Assembly (NCBI GenBank): GCA_964035575.1
Contig: OZ037833.1
Span: forward strand, 2,852,001 to 2,916,000
DNA from: Rhynchopus sp. YZ270_cl-10
Lineage: Eukaryota > Euglenozoa > Diplonemea > Diplonemida > Diplonemidae
Direction: 5' to 3'
Length of the DNA: 64,000 nt
Shown here: positions 44,001 to 54,353 of the stretch, piece by piece
Position numbering within the stretch: the first letter of the stretch is position 1
Layout: every line of letters starts with the position of its first letter
Notes under the pieces: generated by a model
Seen by the model: the letters and a program-made list of their open reading frames with translations, nothing else
Told to the model about the DNA's origin: nothing
Database searches by the model: none
Translations under genes and position numbers: made by a program

Positions 44001-47000
44001 GGCTTCTCGCGCAGGACAATGAAAACTTTGCATGTCCGCCGATGACGGGCATTGTGGTCGACGAATCGAACATCTACAACCTGAAGACCGTGCCTGCCAA
44101 GGAGGCGTCCGTGAAGAGGTGGTTCCGCGAGAACGTGCTTGGGTTCTGCAGCACTGTCGATGCCGACCCTGAGGAGCTGGCCGACAAGTGGGACCTGCAC
44201 GGCACCTCTCTTTTCCTCAATCTCGAGCGCACGCACCCCGTGAGGCTTGGGCTTGCTAGAGTCGTGATGCACCCCCTCTTCGACATCACTGTTCTGCTGG
44301 TCATATGTGCGAACGTAGTGTTTCTTGCCATCGAACGCCCAGACGTAGCGGAAAAAACGCGCACAATGATGGACATAGGGGATTTTGTCTTCACAACGCT
44401 GTTCGCGTTGGAGTGTGCAATGAAGGTCACGGTGATGGGTTTGTACCAGGCAAAGTCACCTCAAGGTGTGCCCAAGGCGTATCTGACGCACACAGGAAAG
44501 AAGGATGGGGGAAAAGGAGGCAACTCTTTCGGTGTGTGGAACAGACTTGACCTGTTTGTGGTGATTACTGCTTTTGCTGGTTTGGGAGTTCAGCAGTTGA
44601 AAGTGACCCGATCGCTGCGTACAGTGCGTCTTGTTGTTCACTTCAAGGGCATCCGTGTGGTGATCATGGCGCTTTTCTCTGCCTTGGCATGCCTGGCCAA
44701 CGTTGCCGTTGTGTGTCTCTTCCTTTGGCTGAGCTTTGGCATCATGGCTGTGCAGCTCTTCAAAGGGTCGTTCTATTACTGTACAGACCCGAGCGTGGAC
44801 AACAGGGCGGAGTGCGGTGGTGTCTTCTTCACACAAGAAGTGACGCCCCTAGGGGTGCGGTGGGTGGAGACCCCGCAGGAGTGGGTGCAGCTGCGGTACC
44901 ACTTCGACAACCTCGCAGTGTCGATGCTCACTCTCTTCGAAGTCGCTGTGGGCGAAGGTTGGGCCGTCATCATGTTCTCTGGCATCGACGCACGGGGGGT
45001 GGACCTCAACCCCAAGCACAACGCAAACCCACAAAACGCTCTGTTTTTCGTGTGTTTTGTTGTTGTGGGCCAGTTCTTTGCGATGAACCTCTTCATCGGA
45101 ATGTTGATTGACGTCTTCTCCCACAGCAAAGCGGAAGAGGAGGGCAGCGTCTTCATGACCGCAGAGCAGCGCGAATGGGTGCGCGCAAATAAAATGATTG
45201 CACAGCTCAGACTCTCCCCTGTCCCCTCTGAGCCGTCTGTGCTGCGCTACGAAGGTGTCTTGGTCACACCCGATGAGAAGTCTGTTAACATCGCAGTCTC
45301 CCTTCAAGGGGGTCTCGTTGGCAAGTGGACCGTCGCAAACGAATCCATCACTGCGACAAAGCTCTGCGGCAGCCTCAGAATACAAAGCTTCTCCGCCACG
45401 TACCTGGGCACACCGCAGCCCGATGGCTCACTTGTGGGGAAGTTCAAAGCAAACGGGCGGGATTCATGCAATCTGACACTGCACCCGGTGCCGCTGTCGA
45501 TGTGTGAACGGATGCTGGGTGCCTTGCGCGTGGCGTGCTTCCGACTTGTCCACTATCGCTACTTCGATGGGGTCATCACTGTGCTCATTGGGCTGAACGT
45601 TGTCCTCATGTGCTTCGAGAGGTACAACCAAGCGGACAATTCGCGCACAGCCCTTGAAATAGGCAACTGGGTTTTCGTGGGTGCATTCACGTTAGAAATC
45701 TTCGTGAAGCAGATGGCGCATGGTGTGGAGAACTACTTCCGCGACAATTGGAACAAGTTTGACTTTCTGATCGTGGGGGCGTCTTACCTGGGCGCTGCCT
45801 CGGGTGGGCCTGGGTTGAGTGTGCTGAGAATTGGTAGGATTTTCCGCCTCGTTAAGAGGGCGAAGAATCTCCAAAAGCTCTTCGGCACATTGATACACGC
45901 ACTTCCTTCGTTAGGTATGTTTCCCGTCACTTTATGCTTACTATGATCATATCACACCACAAACAGGGAACGTGTCGCTGCTTCTGGTTGTGACCTTCTT
46001 CATCTTCGGTGTGGTTGGTGTAGAACTGTTTGGGAAAGTTACCCTTCAAGGTAACCGTGGTCTGTCGTCGTACACTAACTTCAAGAACGTGCCGTACGCC
46101 CTGATTACGCTGTACCAGTATGCATTTATGGCAAGTAATGGCATTTAGTATTTAGCATAATGGACGTGTGTCCAGCGCTCAGCGCACAAAGGCCCGCTAG
46201 GAGGTGAGAATAAACTCTTTTAGATGACTGATGCTTGGCATCTAAGTATTGTCCAGGAGTGTAAAGAAATTGTGTGAGATCATGATAGGCTGGAGCGGAG
46301 TTTTCTGCACAGCCGTAGTGTGTGTTACTTTTCATGCAACTTTTATTTTTTTGCGTGCGTACTTTTTTTTCCAACCTACACAAAACAATCCACCAGAGTC
46401 GCAACAACGGAGACATGGACTGATGTAATGGACGGATGCATGGCGACGGAGAAGAACTCAAAATGTACGGAGCAAGAAGGAAACTGCGGAACTGCCTTGG
46501 CTATTCCGTATTTTCTGCTCTTTATGACAGCTGGTATGTCATCAGCCCCTTTCACCACTTATTTACATTTTAGCTTTAGTAGAGGCACGTAGCGTCGGTT
46601 TCGACATTCACCCACCATGTAAAGGGAATTATGACCCTTTTGAACACTACTGAAAGATTCTCAAGTTAGAAACCAATCTACCGAACGTTTCAATTTATGC
46701 ACCAAAGCTTTCTCTCAGTGCCTGCGTCCCTGAGGCGTTTGCACTATCAACTTCACTTTCTCTTTGATTTGAAAGAATATGAAATCAATTTTTATTTCAG
46801 GTTCCTTCACGTTGCTGAACTTGTTCATCACAATCGTTCTTGATGAGTTCAACTCACTGACGGATGAGGATGAAACTGGGTTCGGGACTCAAGATTCAGG
46901 AGAATGGGCAGGTCTGAAGACGAAGAGTTCAGTGTCCACCTCCGGAAAGGTATGCAAACCCCCTTTCTCTCTCACTCACTCCACTCACACCGCGTCCTCT

Positions 47001-48049
47001 TGCAGATGGCATTGCTAGAGTGTTTCAGGGAGAGGTGGCTTCGCTTAGATCCAATGGCAACTGGAAAGCTCAGAGCTGTATGTACTTCTGATTCCTTTTT
47101 GGTTTTCTATTGTTTTTCTGTACAGAACGCCTTCATCATGCTTGTGCGGGTGTGGGTAGCTTCTGACGAGATGAAGCACACTGACTACATCACCGACGCT
47201 TGGATGCTTAAGTTCTTCTGCCGTGTCGCGATACCTGTCAACGAGTTGTTGATGGTGAAATACGACGACGCCGTGCAAGCGCTTCTGAAGGAGCTCTTCC
47301 AGATCAGCATCGAAAGCGCGCAGGAGCTGGGCCGCTTCGTGAAGGGGACGCAGTGGCGGGGGAACGAGTACCTGATGATAGCGCACTACTTCGCTACCTC
47401 AAAAATCCTCACGTTGTGGAAGTCGTCAGGTGTGAACAAAAAAGTTCGGGAGGCTAGGGACCGGCTGTGCAACGCTATTGACCGCCAGCCGTCTCAAGAC
47501 AAGCCGTCTCAAGACAAGCCCTCGCCCAATCTTCTCGAGGCCAGCTTTGAGCTGCAATCCAAGCTGGGACAGTCCTTCGAAACGCCCACCCAGGCCACCC
47601 AAGCCCTGTTGTCGGACTGCTCCGACGCTGCTGCGTCTCACAAAGCGACAGGCGAGATGAGCAGCACCATGAAAAGCTCGCGCAACCCTAGCTCCGTTCG
47701 CGAAGGCCCACTACTAACAACAACCCTCAAAACGTCCGAGTTCCTGGAAAGCCAAGGGTCAGACGATAACACTTCTGACCAAGAAATGGGCACCACTGCG
47801 AACTGCGTCGCAAATGAAACCGAGAGAGAAGAGTGGACACAGCAGCAAACTGAGGAGAACTGTGATTCCAAAGCAGCACCTATACCCACGGTAGAGGCGA
47901 AGGAGGTTGACTCCTCGGGCAATTCAGATTCGGGAGGGGATTCTGTGGAGTTGCCATCATTGCTCCCACCCCTCTGTCCAGTTGCCGATGCGGATAACTC
48001 GGATGCAGAACCTCTGGAAGTTGACTTTGACAGTGACCAAGACATCTAA
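41099..48049 (+). CDS. Four-domain voltage-gated cation (calcium-type) channel alpha subunit
   Basis: Six exons, 41099-45914, 45967-46117, 46397-46533, 46801-46949, 47006-47077 and 47126-48049, give 2,082 aa; joins keep frame and restore domain IV. Repeats I-IV begin near residues 212, 692, 1054 and 1480. S4 helices carry spaced arginines: LRLLRVVRPLRVVNR (I), FRILRLARMLRHL (II), VTRSLRTVRLVVHF (III), LRIGRIFRLVKRAK (IV). Pore loops read ISLDDW, TGESW, VGEGW and TTETW, giving a D/E/E/E filter, close to the EEEE of calcium channels and unlike sodium DEKA. S6 ends are typical (NLFIAILIDEF, NLFITIVLDEF). The III-IV linker has about 100 extra residues (~1367-1465), Gly/Thr/Ser-rich and probably beta. 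An EF-like/pre-IQ segment (LLECFRERWLRLDPMATG) follows IV; the last ~200 residues are acidic and Ser-rich. Plasma membrane; possibly flagellar. Confidence 0.93.
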
Positions 48050-48365
48050 CCTTAACCTTCTGTTCAGTTTAGTTGCGTAAAAGCTCAATGAGTTCGAAAG
48101 AGCGATTCTTTACAGTTTCCTCTCACCGCAAAATCTTTTGCCACCCGTCCTTTCTAGATGTGGCCGTCAGTTACACTTTAGTGAACCAAAAAGTGAAGTG
48201 CACAGGTAGCCTTTTAGTTGCGCTGTCTCCCCCACCACACACCCTCTCTCCCCACACCTCCAGACGAGACCTCCACTCATTCTTTAAACAAAACACATCT
48301 TTTGCACACCAACCAAACCAAAAAGAGCAGCGCAACAACGGAGCCAACAGCGCCAGACAGCGACA

Positions 48366-48644
48366 ATGACACACACAGAGACAGCTACGATGCAGCTGTC
48401 GGAGGGCGCAGCTAAAGTTTGCTCGTGCGCACACGGCTCCTCGCGTGGGGCGTTCACGTTGGATGACGAGGGTATCTTGGTGACGCTGGACCTGGACGAG
48501 GAGTGGGCCGAGTGTATGGCGAGGCACGTGGGACAGACGATACGGCGTGTGTGCACAACAACGTGCCCTGCGTCTGGTGACGATAGGTGCGCAGGATGGG
48601 TCAGTGTCTTGGCAGAGGCATCCGCCCAGGCGTTCTGGGAGTAA
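48366..48644 (+). pseudogene. Truncated copy of the PB1-UBA gene
   Basis: The 92-codon frame starts MTHTETATMQLSEGA and runs to a TAA. It aligns with the first ~140 residues of the gene at 56100 (MTHTEAATMQLSSEGA) but lacks most of the first PB1 strands and all Cys/His repeats and the UBA. The upstream ~100 nt also match the 5' flank of that gene (CAACGGAGCC, GCGCCAG, GACAGCGACAATGACACAC), so the copy is a segmental duplication, not a retrocopy of the CDS alone. It may be a relic or a tiny expressed peptide. Confidence 0.7.
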
Positions 48645-48728
48645 AAGAGTTACAGTAAACTGAGCCCCTCCTTCTCTACATCACACAGACTCACTACAGG
48701 TTTGCAAATAAGACACAACACAAACACA

Positions 48729-51700
48729 ATGCGTCGGCTTCCGAAGTGCATACGTACCACGTTGTCATCTGTCTCGCGGTCGTTCTCAGTTAGCCCGATG
48801 CTGTCACAGGTATGAACCTTGTTTTTCGCACCCACTTTTAATTTTTATCTTCCTAGTGGTGTGGCCCGCCCCTCGATTTAACCCACTTTTGGGCCATTCT
48901 TGGGCCATTCTTGAGCCGTGTTTTTTTAGGTGTATTTTTTAATTTTTTTGCCCTTTACACAGTATACACAGTATACACAGTATACACAGTATACACAGTA
49001 TACACAGTATACACAGTATACACAGTATACACAGTATACACAGTATACACAGTATACACAGTATACCGAAATTCGTCTTCGAGGTATGCGTAGGGGCGCC
49101 TTAACAAAGGAAAAAAGTCATTATCGGTCCCTCACGGTTTTTGGCTTCCCGAATATCGGGAATAAAGTGACCAGCTGGACCAACTGTGGCACAGCAGTTA
49201 ACAGGCTCAACCCGATTATTCTGCCAGGGCACGCCGCCCCCCCGAGGTGAACTGTCTGGCTCCTTGAAGCCAAGGAGGACTCAAGGTCAATCGGTTTCCC
49301 CCTTAGGGTATCCCTTCCCAGAAAACCCCGATTTTAGCCACCGTGTTGTGAATTATTCCTAACCGAAAGGTTCGGACCACCCCAAATTTCCCCTCCAGTC
49401 ACTATGCAGAGGTGCCTCCGGGTCAGACCTAGCGTGAAAACCACCCCAAAAAAAACACCGGGTAACAAATTAAAAAAGGGACCCCCCCTCGATTTAACCC
49501 ACTTTTGGGCCATTCTTGGGCCATTCTTGAGACACGCAAAACCAGAAATCGGGCCACACCACCTAGCATGACCCATTCACAACATGCGGGTTTGCGGGTT
49601 TGCGACCGATATTACGGCCGGTCGAAATTATGGCCGAACCCAAAATTTGGCCTTAATTTCGACCGCCGTAATATTAACCCGCCGTAATATCGGTCGAGAC
49701 TGTAAGAGAAAAAAGGGGGAGGGAAGACTTTCTTATTCGCGACATATTTTATCCTAGAGACCCCCCTGACGTAGGGCTGCATTCATTCATTTTCCACACA
49801 CTTACAGAGCGTTGGCGCAAAGGTGACTCCGCGCGATGGCCCCAAGAACGTCAGGGCTCAACAGCAGCTGGTATACTTCCTACTCCCACACTCTTCTTTC
49901 TGTGATCGTGACACTTGCTTTTTACACCCACTTTTAGTTTTATCATTCTCGCATGACCCATTCACAACACCACCTCAGTCTGATCTTGCAAAGGCCCCAA
50001 CGCTCGTGGCGGATCTGGAGTCTCAGCTTTCGACGCTCAATACGGAAATCACTGACGAAGTAAATATGTTAGTTCGTCGTGTTCACGAGCTTGGTGGTGA
50101 CACTGGCGCTGCTGAGCATGGTACCTATCATGGAGATGATTCCAGTGCAAACAGACACTGTGCCACAATCGCCGACCTCAAGGAGAAGAAGGTATGACGC
50201 TTGCTTTTCACACCCACGTGTTACCGAAATCCTGTCAAGGATCCCCCTTCAGGGACCTGTCATTTTATAATACCCACCCGATTTTTACTGGACACTGGGC
50301 ACTGGGTATTGGTTTATTGTTATATTTTGTTGTTTGTAGTTTTATCCATTCATTTTCCACACACTTACAGAGGGGATGGACCTCCCTACACAGTGCCTTG
50401 GAGTTGGGGTGGGAAGCTGCACAGCAGACAAGACCTGAGCTGGTATACTTCCTACTCCCACACTTTTCTTTACATGAATCGTCATGTAAAAAATGTCATG
50501 TTGTAAAAAAGGGTCGGTTAGGGTCAAAACAGGGCGAGGGGGCAATTTTTGCGTGGTGCGCAAGAAGTACGCAACATGGGGTCGTCAGGAGCACCACTTA
50601 CCCTTGTTTTATTTTACTCACAGGTGAGCATCGCCGACGTGAAGAGTGTCTTACTGAGTGCACTGACGTCTTCTCAGGATTTCCGGTTTGACAACCATCG
50701 CCCTTTCAAGAAATACCAAGGTGGTAGTATCGTACGCGAGTTGCTTGACAAAGAGATTAAAGCTTGTGAAAACGGGGACTGTGACAAGCGGAGCAGGAGT
50801 GTTGTGGCAGTCGTATCAGGCATGGGTAATGGCAAGTCGCGCTTGTTGGATGAAATGAAGTCCATCTGCTTCGATGTTGAGAAAGAGATCGTTTACTGTC
50901 TTTTCTGCGAATTTGAGAACGGCACGGGGATCCCAGAATTGCGTTCTGGGACGGACATTAGGGATATACAGGAGCGAGCGCACAAAGAGATTCTGGATCG
51001 CATCGTGTTCTTCCTGATGAAGGGTGTGACTGGCGGACCTTGTCCCGTCGGGGAAAATAGTTTCACAACTTACCAGAAGCGCTATCGCTGGTCATTCGCA
51101 CTCCAGGACCTCATTATTGCCATCCGAGTTGTTGCACCTAACGCAATTACCATGGTGCTGGTGGACGGCGCGCACAGAATGGACCTACCCCACAAGAAAA
51201 CAGTGGACTTCAGTGCGTTGTATGAGACGAGCTACATGCGGCAGGTGTTTGTTGTTCTGTCCAATGCCGTACTTTGTGCACCCAGGGTGTTTGCAGCCTG
51301 CTCCTCACCCACGTCCTTACTGCTGCGAAAGACGGCTGCGGATTCCCCTTATGTCGCGAAGCTGCTGGTCACACCCCCTGCAATGACTACGATGCCAGAA
51401 GAGATCCAGAACAGCCTTGTGCTAGAACATGGGGATGCGTTGATTCAACTTTTTGGAAGGCACCCACGGACACTGGAGTTTCTTGTGAAGAACACCTCAT
51501 CGACACTTGCTGATATATTTGCGTCAGCTGGTGTTGCGATACTAAGAGACTATTGCCTTAACGAGGTGGGCACTGACGTTGTTGTACCTCTGCTGCAGCG
51601 CACCCTGACAGGTGATGGAAGGTTCAGATTGGAGGAGGAGATCGGAGGATTGACTTGCGACTATCTGGCCCGTCTCGGGCTTGTCAAAATTCACCCCTCT

Positions 51701-52516
51701 GACCTGAACCACTGTCAATTAACTGGGCGGTACCGGCTGCACATCTCAGCACTCCTCATGCTTTTTATGCGCAACCATCGCGACCCCAGTGTTCTGAGCG
51801 CATGGAGACCATATTATGAGGGTGCTGATGCATTGGAGCAATTTGCAGCATCAGTACGCTGCATCAGGTCTCAGGTGTGTGAAGACAACATAACCTTAAA
51901 AGACCTCCACGCTGGAGCCCGTTGGCTGAAAGGTGGTGACACGAAGGTGATGAAAATGCCGATGCAGCTGGCGGAATCTTCAAAGCAGATTAGTACAAGA
52001 GGTTGTGATAAGGCAGCAAGAAAGACAACGAAGCAACATCCCCCAACTCCAGGGAAATGGGAAGTGGAGCTGAGTACCCAACCCATTGAAGGGGAGACGC
52101 AGACGCTCACAACATCCTCAGGAGATATCGGCAAGTACACAATACTGAATGCTAGATCTGCACCTGCCGGTGACTTCTTCTGCCGCCCGAAACGTAGCAA
52201 TGGTGAACACTTCAATGAGGTTGCACAGTGTAAGTCAAAAGGTCTCAAGACTGAAGGCAATCGGGCAGTTCCACTTTCCGACGAAATGGAAAAGTGTGCG
52301 AGCAGAGGAGACACATTCATCATGATCTCCCAGTGCCCGATGACAGATGAGAACATACCTGAAGGCATCGACTGTGCAGTGGTGGGTCCAGACAACTTCC
52401 ACGCGTACTACGGTCCTCTGAGCGGAACTGTAGTTCTGGATCCCCCACCCAGCTCACAAGGCATCGCAGAGGAAGGGATGTGGGCTCAGCTTTGGAACAT
52501 GCTCTATGGAAAGTAG
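48729..52516 (+). CDS. P-loop ATPase (RHS/Crinkler-like) with mitochondrial-type presequence
   Basis: Five exons, all phase 0: 48729-48809, 49808-49870, 49979-50191, 50371-50442 and 50624-52516, giving 773 aa. Exon 1 (MRRLPKCIRTTLSSVSRSFS) is Arg/Ser-rich without acids, like a mitochondrial targeting peptide. Exon 3 looks coiled (VADLESQLSTLNTEI). Exon 5 has a Walker-A-like VVSGMGNGKSRLL (~residue 205) and a Walker-B-like MVLVDGAHRMD (~319), with CSSPTSLLLRK downstream. This arrangement recalls the STAND-like NTPase part of retrotransposon-hot-spot and Crinkler proteins, expanded in several protists; the assignment is by motif only. Introns 1/3 and 2/4 share sequence (see findings). Intron 1 holds a satellite and a palindrome. 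The C-terminal ~150 residues are Lys/Thr-rich with low similarity to anything I know. Confidence 0.6.
48956..49066. repeat. (ACAGTATAC)n array, about 12 copies
   Basis: Reverse-complement orientation of the 9-bp unit at 11689-12318. Here it lies in intron 1 of the P-loop gene without the TIR element around it. Confidence 0.95.
49603..49696. repeat. 94-bp nested palindrome in intron 1
   Basis: CGACCGATATTACGGC (49603-49618) is the exact reverse complement of 49681-49696. A second, nearly perfect pair (GGTCGAAATTATGGCC and GGCCTTAATTTCGACC) lies inside. Also in this intron, CCTCGATTTAACCCACTTTT and the TGGGCCATTCTTGGGCCATT that follows occur twice (about 48872 and 49488). Confidence 0.75.
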
Positions 52517-53138
52517 CTGCGGTTCGATGCAAGTACGAGAATTGAACGATTAAGTGTGTTGTTGGAAATGGTTTAAATGGAAATGAGGTTTATTCGTGTT
52601 TATGTTTAGGTTGGTTTGTTAGGAAATTGGGTTTTTTGCTGTTGACAAGTTTTCGGTAAGACTTCGTGTGCGTGACAAAAGGGGTATTTTTGATGATGAA
52701 AAAAAAGAGGGAAAAAGAGAGCGACCAGAACAAGCAGAGAAAACGCGAACAAAAAACAAAACAAAGAGTACACGAGCCAGCTTTCAGAAGCAGTCTTTCA
52801 CTCACAACTGGACTGCTTTTGAACTTTCTCTTATCACTTTTTTTATTAGGGCGTTTGCCTTCGCAACGTCGTTTTTTTGTTGCTGTTCTTCCTCTTTTCC
52901 TTTGTTAGGGTATTCACGACACCACTCTTCAGGCACTACAGGAACAGCCCATCCGTTTACCGTGTGTGGGTTTGTCTGTTTTTGTGCCGGATGTCGTACT
53001 TTTACGCTTCTTTGTGCTGTTGTGTTGTGCTTTTATGTGAATATCTAAAAGGGAAAAAAGTAAAAAGTACAAAGGCAGGTCCTCTCCTTCTGATGAGACT
53101 GCAAATGCCAAAACAGAAAACAAACCTAAAACAGGTTG
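52517..53138. other. Spacer between convergent genes
   Basis: Separates the + strand P-loop gene from the minus-strand Cys-rich gene, so both 3' ends lie here. A/T-rich, with no clear hexamer signal and no further gene recognised. Confidence 0.5.
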
Positions 53139-53798
53139 TTACAGAAGCCATGTGCCCTGTGCAAGGAAGGACACGTCCCCGTCTGCTGTGAACCTCGAGG
53201 TACCGAAGTGTGGCCCGTACGCGGTTGTGTAGAACACCTGTGTGGCCGCACTGTTCATAGAGAAGTTTCCAACGTAGAAGAGACGGTAGTTCATCTCCAG
53301 TGGCCCATTGCCCTTGTCATCTTCGACGCAGTGCGCACATTCCAGACTCCCACATCCAATAGGTGGCGGAAGGCAGACACCCTCCCCTGTCTTGGGGTCG
53401 TTCTCGCAGTGCACGCACTTCAACTGGTCGCAGCCAACAACTGGCGGCGACGGTGGCGTCGGTGAGGGGAACCACCACGACGGCAGGCACAGTGCATGTC
53501 CGGCAATCTCATAGCACGTCCTCCCATACCTGCACTGCGTCGCAGCACATCCCACCGGAAGCGGCTTGCACCACGCATGGTTCCCAATAGCAACACACTC
53601 CGTCCCTGGCGCACAGTGCACAGCTGCGCAAGGACCAGCCGGCGGCGGTGGCGGCACACACGACGCCACACCCTCACTGTCCTCCACACAGGAGTAGTAC
53701 ATGGGACACGTCGTCGCCGCACAGCCTGCTGTGTGCGGCGGGATCTGTGCCGAGGCCACGAACCCCATGCTTGCAACGAGCGACAGACGCGACAGCAT
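53139..53798 (-). CDS. Small secreted cysteine-rich protein
   Basis: 219 aa, the only confident minus-strand gene. MLSRLSLVASMGFVASAQ is a signal peptide with a likely cut after Ala-Gln. Three follistatin/EGF-like Cys units follow: CAATTCPMYYSCVEDSEG, CAAVHCAPGTECVAIGNHAW and CAATQCRYGRTCYEIAGHA, each with a C(x4-5)C(x5-6)C(x7-9)C spacing and split by Pro-rich linkers. A second type of Cys unit comes next (CDQLKCVHCE, CGSLECAHCVED). The last ~55 residues lack Cys and have an NFS glycosylation site. The related spacing C.A..C.....C suggests internal duplication. Probably extracellular or surface-exposed; binding partner unknown. A splice near GCGSLECAHC cannot be excluded. Confidence 0.65.
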   Translation of the reverse strand: MLSRLSLVASMGFVASAQIPPHTAGCAATTCPMYYSCVEDSEGVASCVPPPPPAGPCAAVHCAPGTECVAIGNHAWCKPLPVGCAATQCRYGRTCYEIAGHALCLPSWWFPSPTPPSPPVVGCDQLKCVHCENDPKTGEGVCLPPPIGCGSLECAHCVEDDKGNGPLEMNYRLFYVGNFSMNSAATQVFYTTAYGPHFGTSRFTADGDVSFLAQGTWLL

Positions 53799-54017
53799 TG
53801 TTGACGGAAAACGGGGGAAATCAAGGGGAATCTGTGTGGTGGGGTTGACGGTGTAGTGCCGCAGGTTTGGTCATACGCATGGGTAGAGAACGAGTCTCAG
53901 AAGGGAAGAAATGAATTGTATTTTGAAATGATTTTGCTTTTTTTGCGACTTTATATCCAACTTTTGTTTTTTTTGTGTATTGAGGCGGGATAGGGGAGGG
54001 GATGGGATGGGAGTGCT

Positions 54018-54350
54018 TCTAACATGTGCTACCGTGGTGGGTGTGGCGGGTTCCAGTACTCGTGGGGATGCAACATGCCTGCACCTGAGCTGGAGAACAC
54101 CAACCCTGCCCCCTTCAACTTCACACCGTCGTGCCCGACCACAACGACCCTGGGCACCTCGGGCAGCATCAGCACAGCGGTTGACGGGACCGAATGTTGG
54201 GAGCTTGCGTGCGAAGGTTCTGGTTTGATCTCGCCATCTTGATTTTTTATTTGCTTTGCTTTTATTGTACTGAGAGAACGATGCCTGTCGATACACAAGA
54301 GGTACAACGCAGGAGGAGGCTGGGACTTCCGCCCCCACGGGCCGGTCGGC
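54018..54350 (+). other. Fragment of a secreted-type gene abutting the LINE
   Basis: 54024-54220 reads CYRGGCGGFQYSWGCN and continues with NFT and a DGTECWELACEG end, Cys- and Asn-Xaa-Thr-rich like an extracellular protein. An AT-rich stretch with GTTCTG at its start and TACTGAG at its end may be an intron, after which RCLSIHKRYNAGGGWDF reads in another frame. No start codon with a signal peptide is visible. It looks like a gene remnant or partial duplicate, truncated by or fused to the LINE that follows. Confidence 0.35.
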
Positions 54351-54353
54351 AAC

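Noticed and set aside
48872-49532. Pair of ~45-bp direct repeats in intron 1 of the P-loop gene as element ends
   Set aside because: No structure typical of element termini or target duplication was found; treated as part of intron-internal duplication.
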